Of a DNA stretch of 64,000 nucleotides, positions 1-9,174 are shown one piece after another. The position numbers and the translations under genes are program-made. How positions within the stretch are numbered: the first letter of the stretch is position 1; every line of letters starts with the position of its first letter. The notes below the pieces were generated by a model. The model searched no databases, was not told the DNA's origin, and saw only the letters and a list, made by a program, of their open reading frames with translations. Origin of the DNA: Chloroherpetonaceae bacterium (GTDB lineage: Bacteria > Bacteroidota > Chlorobiia > Chlorobiales > Thermochlorobacteraceae); assembly GCA_033763895.1 (NCBI GenBank), contig JANRJQ010000007.1, forward strand, positions 448,178 to 512,177, given 5' to 3'.

Positions 1-18
1 GCGAAATCCCCCAATAAA

Positions 19-687
19 ATGGGAAATACAATGATTCCCGCGATGGATTGGAATTTAGTAGCAAAAGAATATGCCGAAAAATTACTCACCCAACCGGAAT
101 ATTTTGAAAGCTATGATTCATTTATTTCCCTTTTCCCTAGCTTAGATTCTGAGGTTTTGGATATTGGGTGTGGTCCAGCAAGCATCAGCAAATACATTCA
201 CGAAAAGCGGCCTCAATTTAGGATTACAGGCATCGACACTTCACACAAAATGCTTGAATACGCTCAACACAATTGCCCTGATTCCTTTTTTTATCTTCAT
301 GATGCAAGAGATCTATCGTCACTCAAAGAAAACCGGTTTCAAGAGAAACAATTTGATGGCATTACGATTGGCTTTTGTATTCCATACCTAAACAAAGATG
401 AAACAAAAAAATTGCTGCTTGATTGTACAAATCGCATTAAACCGGGTGGCGCATTCTATTTGAGTTTTATTGAAGCTATTTTACCGAATCATAAATCTGA
501 AGGAATAAAGAACCCTGAATCACTTACTCAAATCACACTGTACTCGCTTGAAGAAATGAAACAACTTTTGCTTTTATGTGGCTTTGTGCCACTCTTTCAT
601 TTCCAGTCAATTTCAAAGACATCTTTTGTTTACAAAACAGTTGCAATCGTTTCATTATTTGTTCCAAAAATGAACCCCAAACCTTAA
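19..687 (+). CDS. class I SAM-dependent methyltransferase
   Basis: The protein (222 aa from this ATG) has a Rossmann-type methyltransferase core. The SAM-binding motif I is VLDIGCGPAS near residues 46-55. An acidic residue ends the second strand (TGIDTS), and a later proline- and glycine-containing strand (IKPGGAFYLSF) matches motif post-I/IV organisation. The substrate is not apparent; small-molecule methylation is the usual role of this fold. The reading frame is open all the way to base 1 with no stop, so the true start could lie outside the window. The ATGs at 19, 31 and 43 are all possible, and the last (MDWNLVAKEY) fits the usual family start best. It is followed after 17 bp by the convergent regulator gene. 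The class is confident; the function is unknown. Confidence 0.85.
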   Translation: MGNTMIPAMDWNLVAKEYAEKLLTQPEYFESYDSFISLFPSLDSEVLDIGCGPASISKYIHEKRPQFRITGIDTSHKMLEYAQHNCPDSFFYLHDARDLSSLKENRFQEKQFDGITIGFCIPYLNKDETKKLLLDCTNRIKPGGAFYLSFIEAILPNHKSEGIKNPESLTQITLYSLEEMKQLLLLCGFVPLFHFQSISKTSFVYKTVAIVSLFVPKMNPKP

Positions 688-704
688 CTCAAATAATCAC
701 ACCA

Positions 705-2216
705 TTAGAGCTTCTTCAATTCCTCATACAATAGATTTCGACCAATTTCCCGCTCTAGGTGAATCGGCGGCGCGACACGTTCATTGCAGTCAATAATCGG
801 ACATTGCTCACACGTCGTGCTGACTTGACGCGTTTTGATCGATCGATCATTCAAAAATTTTGCCGCATTCATCAAATTTTGATTGACCAAAAGCCCAATG
901 GTTACTGATGAATAAGACTTTCTGTAATCATGCTCAGCAATAGAAAAGCAATAGTATGAAACCGGAGGTTCTTGATAAGCAGAAATTTGTTGTTCGAAGA
1001 GCAGCGGGCTCGACTTCGCCGTACGAATCCGTTTCAAGATATTTACCGAAGCCCATCGCCTGCAATAGTGTTCATCCGCAGCATTTGCATGTGGCGTGTG
1101 CTGACGCGCCAAATGCAGTTCTTTCGTCATCGTAAATGTGCTAAGTGTTTCATCCGTATGCATTCGTATGAAAAAAAACTCGTTAATTCCAAAATGTTGA
1201 GAAAGCATGTTGGTGATCCGCTGCAAAAGCATCTCTGGAGTTACCCCATATTTCGAAATTAGAGAAAGCATCAGTTCCTCATCGGCTTTCGATTGCCCAA
1301 GCCATTTCTTTAAGTCTTTCACAATTTCTTCTTCATGCATCATCAATGCCACAGAAAAATAAGATGCCTTGAAATTGTTAAGCAACATTTCAAAACTATC
1401 TGCTTTCAGAAGCCGTGTTTCAAAAGGTCGCTCCTTCAAGCCAAGAACTTGAAATCCTAACTCACGCCCCATTAAAAATTTTGATTGAGCAACTGACAAT
1501 CCATCATTTAAATAGAGAACTTTTTTTTGCGGTTGAAAAAAACTTCTTACACTCGTCAATTGTGGTATTGCGCCCAAGGAAGTACGATCCACCTTAATCC
1601 CATACTCTCCAAGCAACGCCATTTCAATTCTTGATTCATCCAGTGCTTTACCATTCGGGAGTTTCAGGGATTCTTGTAATGTTTTGGCAGCGTGTTCAAT
1701 CTCAATAAAGTAGTTGTCATTTAAATCTTGATATGATCGAAGGGCTGCCATATAAAACTCTTCTTGACTCAATTGATGGGTTCGAACCATTTTGACGATG
1801 GTCGAAATAAATGCGTTGAGTTTATCTGGGGTTTCGGCAAAGAGATCAAATGTCTTATGGATATCAAGCCCAAAGGTATCTAACGGGAATAGCTTAAAGA
1901 AATCAGAGCGAAGCAAATCCACAATAGGCTGTAAGCGCTTATTGGCTTGTAGCGTGACAAGATAATCGTATTCAACTTCTAAGGCTTTGGCTAAGATGAA
2001 GATTTTATCGGGTTTCGGATACTTCTTCCCCCGTTCAATATCATGAATGTATGAAGGAGCAAGCCCTGTCAAATCTGCAAGTTCCTGATAAGAAAGATTT
2101 CTCTCTTGCCTATGAAATTTCACTTTAATCCCAAAAACAGTTCGTACGAGTGCTTGTTGCTCCATAAAATCATGATTGAAAGAAGATTGAACTTGCCCGT
2201 ATGGGTCTAACTTCAA
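705..2216 (-). CDS. XRE-family regulator of the RamB/ScfR type
   Basis: This 503-residue protein has an N-terminal helix-turn-helix of the XRE/Cro type at about residues 33-88 (YQELADLTGLAPSYIHDIERG). A middle region resembles an ImmA/IrrE domain whose HExxH-like motif is degenerate (LMGRELGFQVL). A C-terminal region ends in a cysteine cluster C-x2-C-x4-C (CEQCPIIDC). This architecture is that of the short-chain fatty acyl-CoA regulators, which include RamB, known in Corynebacterium to control acetate and glyoxylate-shunt genes. It is divergent from aceB-aceA, so control of that operon, and probably of itself, is a strong inference. The shared spacer contains inverted repeats that could be its operators. 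Family assignment is confident; the target is inferred from position. Confidence 0.85.
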   Translation of the reverse strand: MKLDPYGQVQSSFNHDFMEQQALVRTVFGIKVKFHRQERNLSYQELADLTGLAPSYIHDIERGKKYPKPDKIFILAKALEVEYDYLVTLQANKRLQPIVDLLRSDFFKLFPLDTFGLDIHKTFDLFAETPDKLNAFISTIVKMVRTHQLSQEEFYMAALRSYQDLNDNYFIEIEHAAKTLQESLKLPNGKALDESRIEMALLGEYGIKVDRTSLGAIPQLTSVRSFFQPQKKVLYLNDGLSVAQSKFLMGRELGFQVLGLKERPFETRLLKADSFEMLLNNFKASYFSVALMMHEEEIVKDLKKWLGQSKADEELMLSLISKYGVTPEMLLQRITNMLSQHFGINEFFFIRMHTDETLSTFTMTKELHLARQHTPHANAADEHYCRRWASVNILKRIRTAKSSPLLFEQQISAYQEPPVSYYCFSIAEHDYRKSYSSVTIGLLVNQNLMNAAKFLNDRSIKTRQVSTTCEQCPIIDCNERVAPPIHLEREIGRNLLYEELKKL

Positions 2217-2269
2217 CTAACTTTTCAAAATACCCATTTTCCAAGCCAAAAACGAATAACGGAGATTTT

Positions 2270-2320
2270 GTGAAATTTCGCTAAAAAAAAGAAAAAAATA
2301 TTTTCAGCGAATATTTCGCT
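2270..2320. promoter_or_regulatory. candidate operator dyads between regulator and aceB
   Basis: Two inverted repeats lie in the divergent spacer. GTGAAATTTCGC is at 2270-2281, with one mismatched pair. AGCGAATATTTCGCT is at 2306-2320, with perfect 6-bp arms around TAT. On the minus strand both contain TTAGCGAAAT. The second ends 16 bp before the aceB -7 box, where a bound regulator could affect polymerase. Binding by the adjacent ScfR-like regulator is inferred. Confidence 0.5.
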
Positions 2321-2336
2321 AATTGAAAAGTATTCT

Positions 2337-2344
2337 TATATTTG
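2337..2344 (+). promoter_or_regulatory. candidate -7 box (TATATTTG) of aceBA promoter
   Basis: TATATTTG matches the Bacteroidota primary-sigma -7 consensus TAnnTTTG. Transcription would start near 2350 and give a leader of roughly 50 nt before the ATG at 2399. No convincing -33 TTTG is visible at the right spacing, which would fit an activated or regulated promoter. Confidence 0.45.
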
Positions 2345-2398
2345 TCCATTCATACGAGCACAAACGAAATTCAACATTTAAGAAAATCCGAAGAAACT

Positions 2399-3997
2399 AT
2401 GACAGAGTCACTCACCACCGTAAATTTTCAAATCACGGGAACTCAACCGGTACGGTATCAGCAAATCCTTACCCCTGAAGCAATACAATTTGTCATTTCG
2501 CTTCACGAGCGATTTAATGAACGCCGTTTATCTCTCCTTGAGAAAAGAATCCTTCGTCAAACCGAATTCGACAATGGCAAACTTCCCGATTTCCCTCTTA
2601 ATGCCGACGCCATTCGAAAGTCCGATTGGAAAGTAGCCCCACTACCGCCCGATTTACTTGACCGACGAGTTGAAATCACCGGCCCGGTTGACCGCAAAAT
2701 GATCATTAATGCTTTGAATTCAGGCGCAAAGGTGTTTATGGCTGATTTTGAAGACAGTAATTCTCCTTCTTGGGAAAATAATCTTGAAGGTCAACTCAAT
2801 CTTCGTGATGCCATTCGCGGTACCATTGAATTCACGAATCCCGAAAATGGAAAAATTTATCGACTGAACGAAAAAATTGCCACCCTCCTTGTTCGACCTC
2901 GCGGTTGGCATTTGGTTGAAAAGCACTTCTTGGTTGAAGAGTTACCCATCAGCGGCTCGCTCTTCGATTTTGGACTATACTTCTTCCATAATGCCCAAAC
3001 GCTGATTCAAAAAGGCAGCGGCCCATATTTCTATTTACCAAAATTGGAATCGGCAGAAGAAGCAAAACTTTGGAACGATGTTTTCCTCTTTGCGCAGTCT
3101 TCGCTTGGAATTCCATCTGGCACCATCAAAGCCACGGTTCTTGTTGAAACAATTCTTGCAACTTTTGAACTTGATGAAATTCTCTATGAACTTCGTGAAC
3201 ACTCTGCAGGGCTAAACTGCGGTCGTTGGGATTACATTTTTTCTTACATCAAAAAGTTCAGAAATAACCCGAAGTTTCTTTTGCCCGACCGCTCAAAGGT
3301 TACTATGACCACCGATTTTCTGAGAGCTTACAGCCGCCTTGTGATTAAAACTTGTCACAAACGCGGCGTTCACGCAATGGGCGGAATGGCCGCTCAAATC
3401 CCCATCAAAAATGATCCCGTTGCTAATGAAGCCGCCATCGAGCGCGTCAAAGCCGATAAGCTACGCGAAGTGCAAGATGGGCATGATGGGACTTGGGTTG
3501 CACACCCCGGTCTTGTCCCTGTGGCAATGGAAATTTTCAATACCTATATGCCTCAACCAAATCAGATTGAAAAGCAATTGCCGGATTTTGAACCAACTCG
3601 CGACTTATTGCTCCGTGCACCTGAAGGCACCATAACAGAAGCTGGGCTCCGAATGAATATCAATGTCGGCATTCTGTATATCGAAAGTTGGCTTCGGGGT
3701 GTTGGTGCCGCAGCAATTTACAACCTAATGGAAGACGCGGCAACCGCGGAAATTTCACGCACGCAAGTGTGGCAATGGATTCACCACCGAGCGGTGATGG
3801 AAAATGGAACAACGGTTACGCTAAATCTTTGCAAAAGATTGATGCAAGAAGAACTCTTGAAAATCAAAACCTATGTCGGCGAGGAAGCTTATCTCCACGG
3901 ACGATTTGTAGAGGCAACCGCCATTTTTATGGAGCTAATTGAATCATCAAAGTTTCAAGATTTTCTCACACTTTCTGCTTACGACAGGATTAATTAA
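2399..3997 (+). CDS. aceB: malate synthase A
   Basis: This enzyme condenses glyoxylate with acetyl-CoA to malate, the second step of the glyoxylate shunt. Family signatures are plain: the conserved block containing DFEDSNSPSWENN, the RPRGWH stretch, KLESAEEAKLW, the LVETILATFELDEI block and the C-terminal DGTWVAHPGLVPVA. From the ATG at 2399 it is 532 residues, almost exactly the length of Escherichia coli AceB. The frame continues 19 codons upstream to a TTG at 2342, but that codon falls inside the probable -7 promoter box, so the ATG is preferred. Isocitrate lyase follows 48 bp downstream in the same direction, forming an aceB-aceA operon. The divergent ScfR-like regulator probably controls both. 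Confidence 0.97.
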   Translation: MTESLTTVNFQITGTQPVRYQQILTPEAIQFVISLHERFNERRLSLLEKRILRQTEFDNGKLPDFPLNADAIRKSDWKVAPLPPDLLDRRVEITGPVDRKMIINALNSGAKVFMADFEDSNSPSWENNLEGQLNLRDAIRGTIEFTNPENGKIYRLNEKIATLLVRPRGWHLVEKHFLVEELPISGSLFDFGLYFFHNAQTLIQKGSGPYFYLPKLESAEEAKLWNDVFLFAQSSLGIPSGTIKATVLVETILATFELDEILYELREHSAGLNCGRWDYIFSYIKKFRNNPKFLLPDRSKVTMTTDFLRAYSRLVIKTCHKRGVHAMGGMAAQIPIKNDPVANEAAIERVKADKLREVQDGHDGTWVAHPGLVPVAMEIFNTYMPQPNQIEKQLPDFEPTRDLLLRAPEGTITEAGLRMNINVGILYIESWLRGVGAAAIYNLMEDAATAEISRTQVWQWIHHRAVMENGTTVTLNLCKRLMQEELLKIKTYVGEEAYLHGRFVEATAIFMELIESSKFQDFLTLSAYDRIN

Positions 3998-4045
3998 CAC
4001 TTTATTGAACAAAAAGAACTTTTCTAAACAAATCACATTACGCTT

Positions 4046-5323
4046 ATGAACAAAGAGCAAAAAATAACGGCTCTCAAGAATGAATGGGTCAACAACCCGC
4101 GCTGGGTTGGTGTTGAACGTACTTATAACGCAGAAGATGTTATTAAACTTCGCGGTTCGGTCGATATCGAATATTCTATTGCGAAAGCCGGCGCACAAAA
4201 ACTTTGGCACATGCTTTTGACCAAAAAATTCGTTGGTGCATTAGGGGCATTAACAGGCAATCAAGCCATTCAAGAAGTTATGGCTGGGCTTGATGCGATT
4301 TATTTAAGCGGTTGGCAAGTCGCTGCCGATGCGAACTTAGCCGGTGAGATGTATCCCGATCAATCTCTCTACCCTGCAAATTCAGTTCCAAGCGTTGTTA
4401 AGAAAATTAATAATGCATTGCTTCGTCGAGATCAAATTCAATCCGTAACCGGTGAAGGCAATATCGATTGGCTTGCACCTATTGTTGCGGATGCGGAGGC
4501 GGGTTTCGGAGGCAACTTAAATGCCTTTGAATTAATGAAAGCAATGATCGAAGCCGGCGCAGCAGGCGTTCACTTTGAAGATCAACTTTCATCCGCCAAA
4601 AAGTGCGGACACTTGGGCGGAAAGGTGTTAGTGCCAACTTCAGAAGCAATCCAAAAACTTATTGCGGCACGCCTTGCCGCCGATGTTTGCGGCGTTCCAA
4701 CAATTCTCATCGCTCGAACCGATGCCGATGCCGCAAATCTTCTTACCTCTGATGTTGATGAAATTGATCGCCCTTTTGTAACCGGCAAGCGTACTTCTGA
4801 AGGATTTTATTATGTGAAAAATGGCGTCGAACAAGCCATTTCTCGTGGAATATCTTATGCACCCTTTTCAGACTTACTTTGGATGGAAACTTCAAAGCCC
4901 GACTTAGGAGAAGCCCGCGAATTCGCTGCAGCCATTCACGCCAAGTATCCGAAGAAGCTTTTGGCCTACAATTGCTCTCCTTCATTCAATTGGGCGGCAA
5001 AACTCAGCGAAAGTGAAATGCTTTCCTTCTCCGAAAAAATTGCTGAGATGGGTTACAAATTTCAATTCATTACCCTTGCCGGCTTTCACTCGCTCAATAC
5101 CGCAATGTTTGAGCTTTCCTTGGCTTATAAAGAACAAGGCATGCTTGGGTTCAGCAGCCTTCAGCAACGGGAATTCGCTTTGCAAAGCAAAGGGTTTTCT
5201 GCCGTCAAGCATCAGGCTTTTGTAGGTACACAGTATTTCGATTACGTGCAAAACACCGTGCAACAAGGCAATTCTTCAACCGTTGCAATGGCGGGAAGTA
5301 CCGAAACGGAACAATTTCATTAA
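4046..5323 (+). CDS. aceA: isocitrate lyase
   Basis: It cleaves isocitrate to glyoxylate and succinate, the first step of the glyoxylate shunt, allowing growth on acetate or fatty acids. The 425-residue protein carries the family signature KKCGHLGGK with the catalytic cysteine near residue 187. It also has the metal-binding DADAGFGG-like stretch (here ADAEAGFGG), [10 protein letters not shown], and the C-terminal [11 protein letters not shown] and [13 protein letters not shown] blocks. Length matches the short bacterial class (E. coli 434 aa). It is the second gene after aceB and is followed by a good rho-independent terminator at 5447. Confidence 0.98.
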   Translation: MNKEQKITALKNEWVNNPRWVGVERTYNAEDVIKLRGSVDIEYSIAKAGAQKLWHMLLTKKFVGALGALTGNQAIQEVMAGLDAIYLSGWQVAADANLAGEMYPDQSLYPANSVPSVVKKINNALLRRDQIQSVTGEGNIDWLAPIVADAEAGFGGNLNAFELMKAMIEAGAAGVHFEDQLSSAKKCGHLGGKVLVPTSEAIQKLIAARLAADVCGVPTILIARTDADAANLLTSDVDEIDRPFVTGKRTSEGFYYVKNGVEQAISRGISYAPFSDLLWMETSKPDLGEAREFAAAIHAKYPKKLLAYNCSPSFNWAAKLSESEMLSFSEKIAEMGYKFQFITLAGFHSLNTAMFELSLAYKEQGMLGFSSLQQREFALQSKGFSAVKHQAFVGTQYFDYVQNTVQQGNSSTVAMAGSTETEQFH

Positions 5324-5446
5324 CATTTCAAGAACATTTTGTTAAGGCACGACTTATCTCAAAACAAACAACAAAGGGTAACTTTCAATGCACTTTTAAG
5401 CACATTAGGTTCTTTCTTTTTTTGAACATTGCTCCAAAGTTGTACG

Positions 5447-5472
5447 GGCTCGCTTATGCGAGCCTTTGTTTT
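5447..5472 (+). terminator. rho-independent terminator of aceBA
   Basis: A 7-bp GC-rich stem GGCTCGC/GCGAGCC closes on the tetraloop TTAT and is followed by TTTGTTTT. It lies 124 bp beyond the aceA stop on the same strand. Confidence 0.8.
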
Positions 5473-5476
5473 CAAA

Positions 5477-5508
5477 AAAAAGGCTGAACATTCATGTTCA
5501 GCCTTTTT
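5477..5508 (-). terminator. bidirectional terminator, mainly for the metal operon
   Basis: A long perfect hairpin: AAAAAGGCTGAACAT pairs with ATGTTCAGCCTTTTT around a TC centre. Read leftward it ends in a T run, placed 34 bp after the stop of the His-rich lipoprotein gene. Because A and T tracts flank both sides it can also act rightward as a second terminator for aceBA. Confidence 0.8.
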
Positions 5509-5541
5509 GATTTCACCCTTCTTTAATTGAAAAGTAAAAAA

Positions 5542-6117
5542 CTAATGTACGGCAACTGCAGGAATTACTATCAACTGATTTCCTGAAACAACCACAGGGA
5601 AGGTTACATCGAAATCGGTATCGAACTCTTCAGTTTTGTTACCTGTGTCATAATGGCGAAGCACCACGCGCAATGTTCCGGTTGTACTTCCGCCACTGGT
5701 TGCTTGAAGCGTATAGTCAATTCCGAAGTCGGCATTTTTGGAATCCTTGTTCAAATTTGAAACCACCATACGCGATGTATTTGAAGTAAATACAAACATG
5801 TGACTATCAGCTTCTTCACGAATTTCCTCCGTGAGGTCTTCATTATCGTTGTCATTGCGTAATAAAATGGTTCCGTTATAGGTTACGCCGGCTTGCAGGC
5901 GAAGCGTATCAATCGTTGGTGCATTCCCACCGTCGCCATCAAGGTCTTTTGCTTGTCCTGAAACAACATTTGAAGCGGTTGTCGAATTTGTCAATTGAAG
6001 CCTCAATGTTGTTACGGCACCGTGCTCGTGGTCGTGGTCATGACTCTTGCATGCATTGAATCCAAAGGCGACAATTGCACCTAAAACTACCGAGAAAAAG
6101 AATCGTGTGATTTTCAT
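5542..6117 (-). CDS. His-rich lipoprotein, probable metal-binding
   Basis: This 191-residue protein starts with a lipoprotein signal peptide ending in FGFNAC (lipidated Cys23). Directly after it comes SHDHDHEHG, a histidine/acidic cluster typical of zinc or other divalent metal binding. The rest is predicted to be mainly beta-strand and polar, without a recognised catalytic motif, and the middle is rich in Asp and Glu. It is the last gene of a leftward operon behind the TonB receptor, from which it is separated by 34 bp. A role as surface or periplasmic metal chaperone or receptor partner is inferred from the His cluster and context. A general solute-binding role cannot be excluded. Confidence 0.75.
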   Translation of the reverse strand: MKITRFFFSVVLGAIVAFGFNACKSHDHDHEHGAVTTLRLQLTNSTTASNVVSGQAKDLDGDGGNAPTIDTLRLQAGVTYNGTILLRNDNDNEDLTEEIREEADSHMFVFTSNTSRMVVSNLNKDSKNADFGIDYTLQATSGGSTTGTLRVVLRHYDTGNKTEEFDTDFDVTFPVVVSGNQLIVIPAVAVH

Positions 6118-6151
6118 TGTGATGAAATGATTTAGTTAAAAAAATAAATTG

Positions 6152-8680
6152 CTACGAAGAAGAACCAAAAGGAATTTGAGCTCGAAGAACAAAATTGCGT
6201 CCGGGGTTATCGATATAGTAGCGGAAGCGGCTTAAGTATTCACGATATCGTTGATTCGTTAAATTTTGAACTGAGAGCGAAAGGGTGAAAAAATTCTTAC
6301 CATCGAATTTGATTTTTGTTCCCATTTCAAAATTCAAGAGGGCATAACCTGCGGGAGATTCCGTCAGTCGAATCATTAACTCGCGGTAATCCGCTTCAGA
6401 GAGTGAACTCTGCGTGATGTTTTCTTGAGAGATAAGCGGTGCAGGAATTCGATTCTGTCGTCTTACCCCTTCAATACCCAATTGAATGAAATTCTCGCTT
6501 AGCCCCCAAACATCTGGCAAGTCAAAATGCAGAGAAACGGATGCCCTATCGGAGGGTATTAAGATGAGCGGTTCATTTCGGGTTAAATTATCGCCTCGAA
6601 CAATCGCAACCTTTGATTCTAAACTTGCCCAAGTGTTCAGCTGTGCTCGTAAAGAAAACTCAGCGCCATAAATGGCTGCGTCAGATTGGGAATACGCCGT
6701 TGCCGGAAATGCACCACGAAGAGTTAGAACAATTCCTGTGGGTTCTTGAAAGATGAAATTTGAAAACCGATTGTAATAGGTTGATATTTCGATTTTCACG
6801 TCCGATGATTCGATTTCCGCTCCAAATTCAATCGAATTCGATTGCTCTACCAAGAGCGTTGGATTTCCACGCTCGTAAATTGCAGTTCCGTGATGAACCC
6901 CATCGCTATAAAGTTCATTGATAGAAGGTGGTCTCCAAGCGGAAGCAATATTTCCTGATAAATAAAAAGACTCCCAAACTTTCTGTTTATAACCAAGGCT
7001 AAATGTCGCAGCTTGAAAATCTCTTGTGACATCGGTTGAAATTCGTGAGCTTCGATTAAAAACAGCGGCTTCTTGAATTCTATAATCGAACCTTCCCCCG
7101 AAATTGATAGTACTTGATTCAGAAAGCTGTATTTCTTCTGTCACAAAAAGACCGATGGTGAAACTGATAAAGTCTGGGATTAGCCGTTGGCGTGATTCAC
7201 CTCGAACATTCATTTGAAAAACTGTTGAAACGCCCAATCTTCCGATTGTATTTTTTAGCCAAGAGCCAAAAAAATTTTGGTCGGGTAATTGTGTCAATTT
7301 TGCGTCACTGGTCGCTGTAAAGAGTTGCATTTTCAGAGCAGGAATCGTGCCTGAGATACCGCCGAAGGTAAATGCATCAAATTCTTTTCGGATATTGAGT
7401 TGAGCGCCCGTCGAGAGTTCCCAATTTCCAATTAACGAGGGAATGGAAAATGCAATCGAAGCCCTATCGTGCGATATTTCCTGCCTTGGAGAGATGATAT
7501 CATAAGTAAATGTTGCAGAACTGTCGAAAATGGAACCGCGTTCAATGGCACGCTGTAAGTCGGTTAAGTTCCCGATATGGGCACCGCGGTATATTCCCAA
7601 TTCGGTCATGAAACGGCTGTAATGAAATCGCCAAGCAAGGGTTTGATCATTCGCAATATTTCCAAAAAATACAGCCACATCGGTTTCACGAAATCCGGAG
7701 TTTCGAATAATGTAATCGGGGGTTTCTGAATTGCCGGCTTGCCTGATGCTCGCTTGAAATCGCCAACGCAAATCATCATTTGAGAATCCAAACATCTTAA
7801 AGTCGCCGCTGATTTCTGCTGAAAGTGCGCCTTGTAAGTTATTTGAAAAGGAGTTCACACGAACTTCTCCGCTTAAACCGTGCTGTGTTTCAAATGGCTT
7901 TGGTTCAACCCGAATCACTCCCCCTATCGCGTCTGCCCCATACTCGACGCTTCTGCCTCCTTTGAGTACTTCAATTCGACCGGCAGCAAATGGATCAATT
8001 TCTGGTGCGTGTTCCGCGCCCCACTGCTGTCCCTCTTGCCGAATCCCATCATTCATAATCACAATCCGCTGACTGTGTAATCCACGAATAACGGGCTTTG
8101 AAATTGATGGACCTGTCTGTAAAATGGTTACTCCTGTAACTTCGGAAATCATTTCGCCAAAGGTCTGCCCTCGATGTCGGTCGAGTTCCTCAAGCTTCAG
8201 TACTTCTGAAGACTGAGTTGATAGGCCGGAGCCAAGAATCCGTTCACTCTGAACTTGCATCTCTTCGTACTGAATGTCGGCCGTTTGAAGCGAAACCCGC
8301 AAATCTGTTTCAGGAATTGATCCGAGGGGCATTACCAACATTTTATAGCCAATTCTTGAAAATCGAAGTTCAAATTGGTGGGGTGAAGGAGATTGAATTG
8401 ATCGAATTGAAATATTAAATCGACCCTTTTCATCAGTTACTGTGGTTGAAAGCGTTGTGGGGTTCGCTTTCTTTTCAACATCCAATAGATAAACCAATAC
8501 TCCTGCAATCGGCTCCTTCGAAATGGATTCAAATACCTGCCCACGAAGACTTCCGGTTAGAGAATCTGTTTTTACTTGCGCAACGATTCGGTTGACATAA
8601 ATACAATCGCAAATGAATTGCATTTGAAAAAAACAGAAAAAAAACAGAAGCCGAAACTTCCAAAATCTTGAAAAAATCAT
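6152..8680 (-). CDS. TonB-dependent outer-membrane receptor, probable metal uptake
   Basis: The 842-residue protein has a hydrophobic export signal and then a carboxypeptidase-regulatory-like beta-sandwich (about residues 42-135), as is common in Bacteroidota receptors. A TonB plug domain follows (about 150-265), containing GQTFGEMISEVTGV, VIRGLHSQRIVIMNDG and RIEVLKGGRSVEYGADAIGGVI. The rest is a 22-strand-type barrel ending in a typical C-terminal strand (PGRNFVLRAQIPF). The plug phrase EHAPEIDPF resembles receptors of the ZnuD type, which import zinc. Neighbours are a MerC-like membrane protein 10 bp upstream and a His-rich lipoprotein 34 bp downstream, all behind a Fur-family-like operator. 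Uptake of a transition metal, probably zinc, is inferred; iron or another ligand remains possible. Confidence 0.9.
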   Translation of the reverse strand: MIFSRFWKFRLLFFFCFFQMQFICDCIYVNRIVAQVKTDSLTGSLRGQVFESISKEPIAGVLVYLLDVEKKANPTTLSTTVTDEKGRFNISIRSIQSPSPHQFELRFSRIGYKMLVMPLGSIPETDLRVSLQTADIQYEEMQVQSERILGSGLSTQSSEVLKLEELDRHRGQTFGEMISEVTGVTILQTGPSISKPVIRGLHSQRIVIMNDGIRQEGQQWGAEHAPEIDPFAAGRIEVLKGGRSVEYGADAIGGVIRVEPKPFETQHGLSGEVRVNSFSNNLQGALSAEISGDFKMFGFSNDDLRWRFQASIRQAGNSETPDYIIRNSGFRETDVAVFFGNIANDQTLAWRFHYSRFMTELGIYRGAHIGNLTDLQRAIERGSIFDSSATFTYDIISPRQEISHDRASIAFSIPSLIGNWELSTGAQLNIRKEFDAFTFGGISGTIPALKMQLFTATSDAKLTQLPDQNFFGSWLKNTIGRLGVSTVFQMNVRGESRQRLIPDFISFTIGLFVTEEIQLSESSTINFGGRFDYRIQEAAVFNRSSRISTDVTRDFQAATFSLGYKQKVWESFYLSGNIASAWRPPSINELYSDGVHHGTAIYERGNPTLLVEQSNSIEFGAEIESSDVKIEISTYYNRFSNFIFQEPTGIVLTLRGAFPATAYSQSDAAIYGAEFSLRAQLNTWASLESKVAIVRGDNLTRNEPLILIPSDRASVSLHFDLPDVWGLSENFIQLGIEGVRRQNRIPAPLISQENITQSSLSEADYRELMIRLTESPAGYALLNFEMGTKIKFDGKNFFTLSLSVQNLTNQRYREYLSRFRYYIDNPGRNFVLRAQIPFGSSS

Positions 8681-8690
8681 ATTACTTTAA

Positions 8691-9098
8691 TCAACTCCCA
8701 ACGGGGCACGATTTTGTCAATTTAAAATTAATCATGTGCGAAGACGCAACAATAATGGCACCAATCGGGGTTACAATACTTTCAAACTCATCAAAAAAAA
8801 GATGACCGGACGCGATTATTCCAAAACCCAAAACAATCAATAAAATTGGCAAAGCATTTTTATGGTGAAATCGAAAACTATGTGATAGAGAAGAAACACC
8901 AACAATGATTCCAAAACTGATTATTGAGAACTCGATAACCGGATGGGCCAAAACTGAAAAACCTGTTGCTCCTGCAAGAAACAATGGAACAAACAAGCAA
9001 TGAATTGCACAAATCATAGAAGCAGAAAACCCGATTTTGTCAAGGTTTAATCCTAAAAATGAATTTGGATGATGCGGCCTTTCTTCGCCTTGATTCAT
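8691..9098 (-). CDS. MerC-like membrane protein
   Basis: From the ATG at 9098 this is a 135-residue protein with about four transmembrane helices. Its first helix carries SMICAIHCLFVPLFL, matching the conserved cysteine/histidine motif of the MerC family (known for mercury transport, but often linked to other metals outside mer operons). The N-terminus has the short His-containing stretch EERPHHPN. An upstream ATG at 9161 would add 21 residues, but its start codon lies in a palindromic operator and the added residues look like leader sequence. No merR, merA or merP is present, so mercury resistance is unlikely. It is the first gene of the metal operon with the TonB receptor. Confidence 0.75.
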   Translation of the reverse strand: MNQGEERPHHPNSFLGLNLDKIGFSASMICAIHCLFVPLFLAGATGFSVLAHPVIEFSIISFGIIVGVSSLSHSFRFHHKNALPILLIVLGFGIIASGHLFFDEFESIVTPIGAIIVASSHMINFKLTKSCPVGS

Positions 9099-9145
9099 AT
9101 TTATCTTCAATGTGATAAAAGTTGAATTATTCAACAAACAAAAAT

Positions 9146-9160
9146 TGCAAATAATTCGCA
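9146..9160. promoter_or_regulatory. candidate Fur-family (Zur/Fur) operator
   Basis: TGCAAATAATTCGCA is a 7-1-7 inverted repeat with the AAT-A-ATT core that characterises Fur, Zur and PerR operators. One pair per arm (A/C) is mismatched. It sits 48 nt upstream of the preferred MerC start, at the head of the MerC-TonB receptor-lipoprotein operon. Repression by a Zur- or Fur-type protein is inferred. Confidence 0.55.
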
Positions 9161-9174
9161 TTTAAATATTTTGC

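Noticed and set aside
2342-2398. Upstream TTG start that would extend aceB by 19 codons
   Set aside because: The codon overlaps the likely -7 promoter box, and the ATG at 2399 gives the normal family length.
8691-9098. Mercury-resistance interpretation of the MerC-like gene
   Set aside because: No merR, merA, merP or merT is nearby, and the operon context is TonB-dependent metal uptake.
9099-9161. Upstream ATG that would extend the MerC-like protein by 21 residues
   Set aside because: Its start codon lies in the Fur-type palindrome, and the added residues do not resemble the family; the ATG at 9098 fits better.
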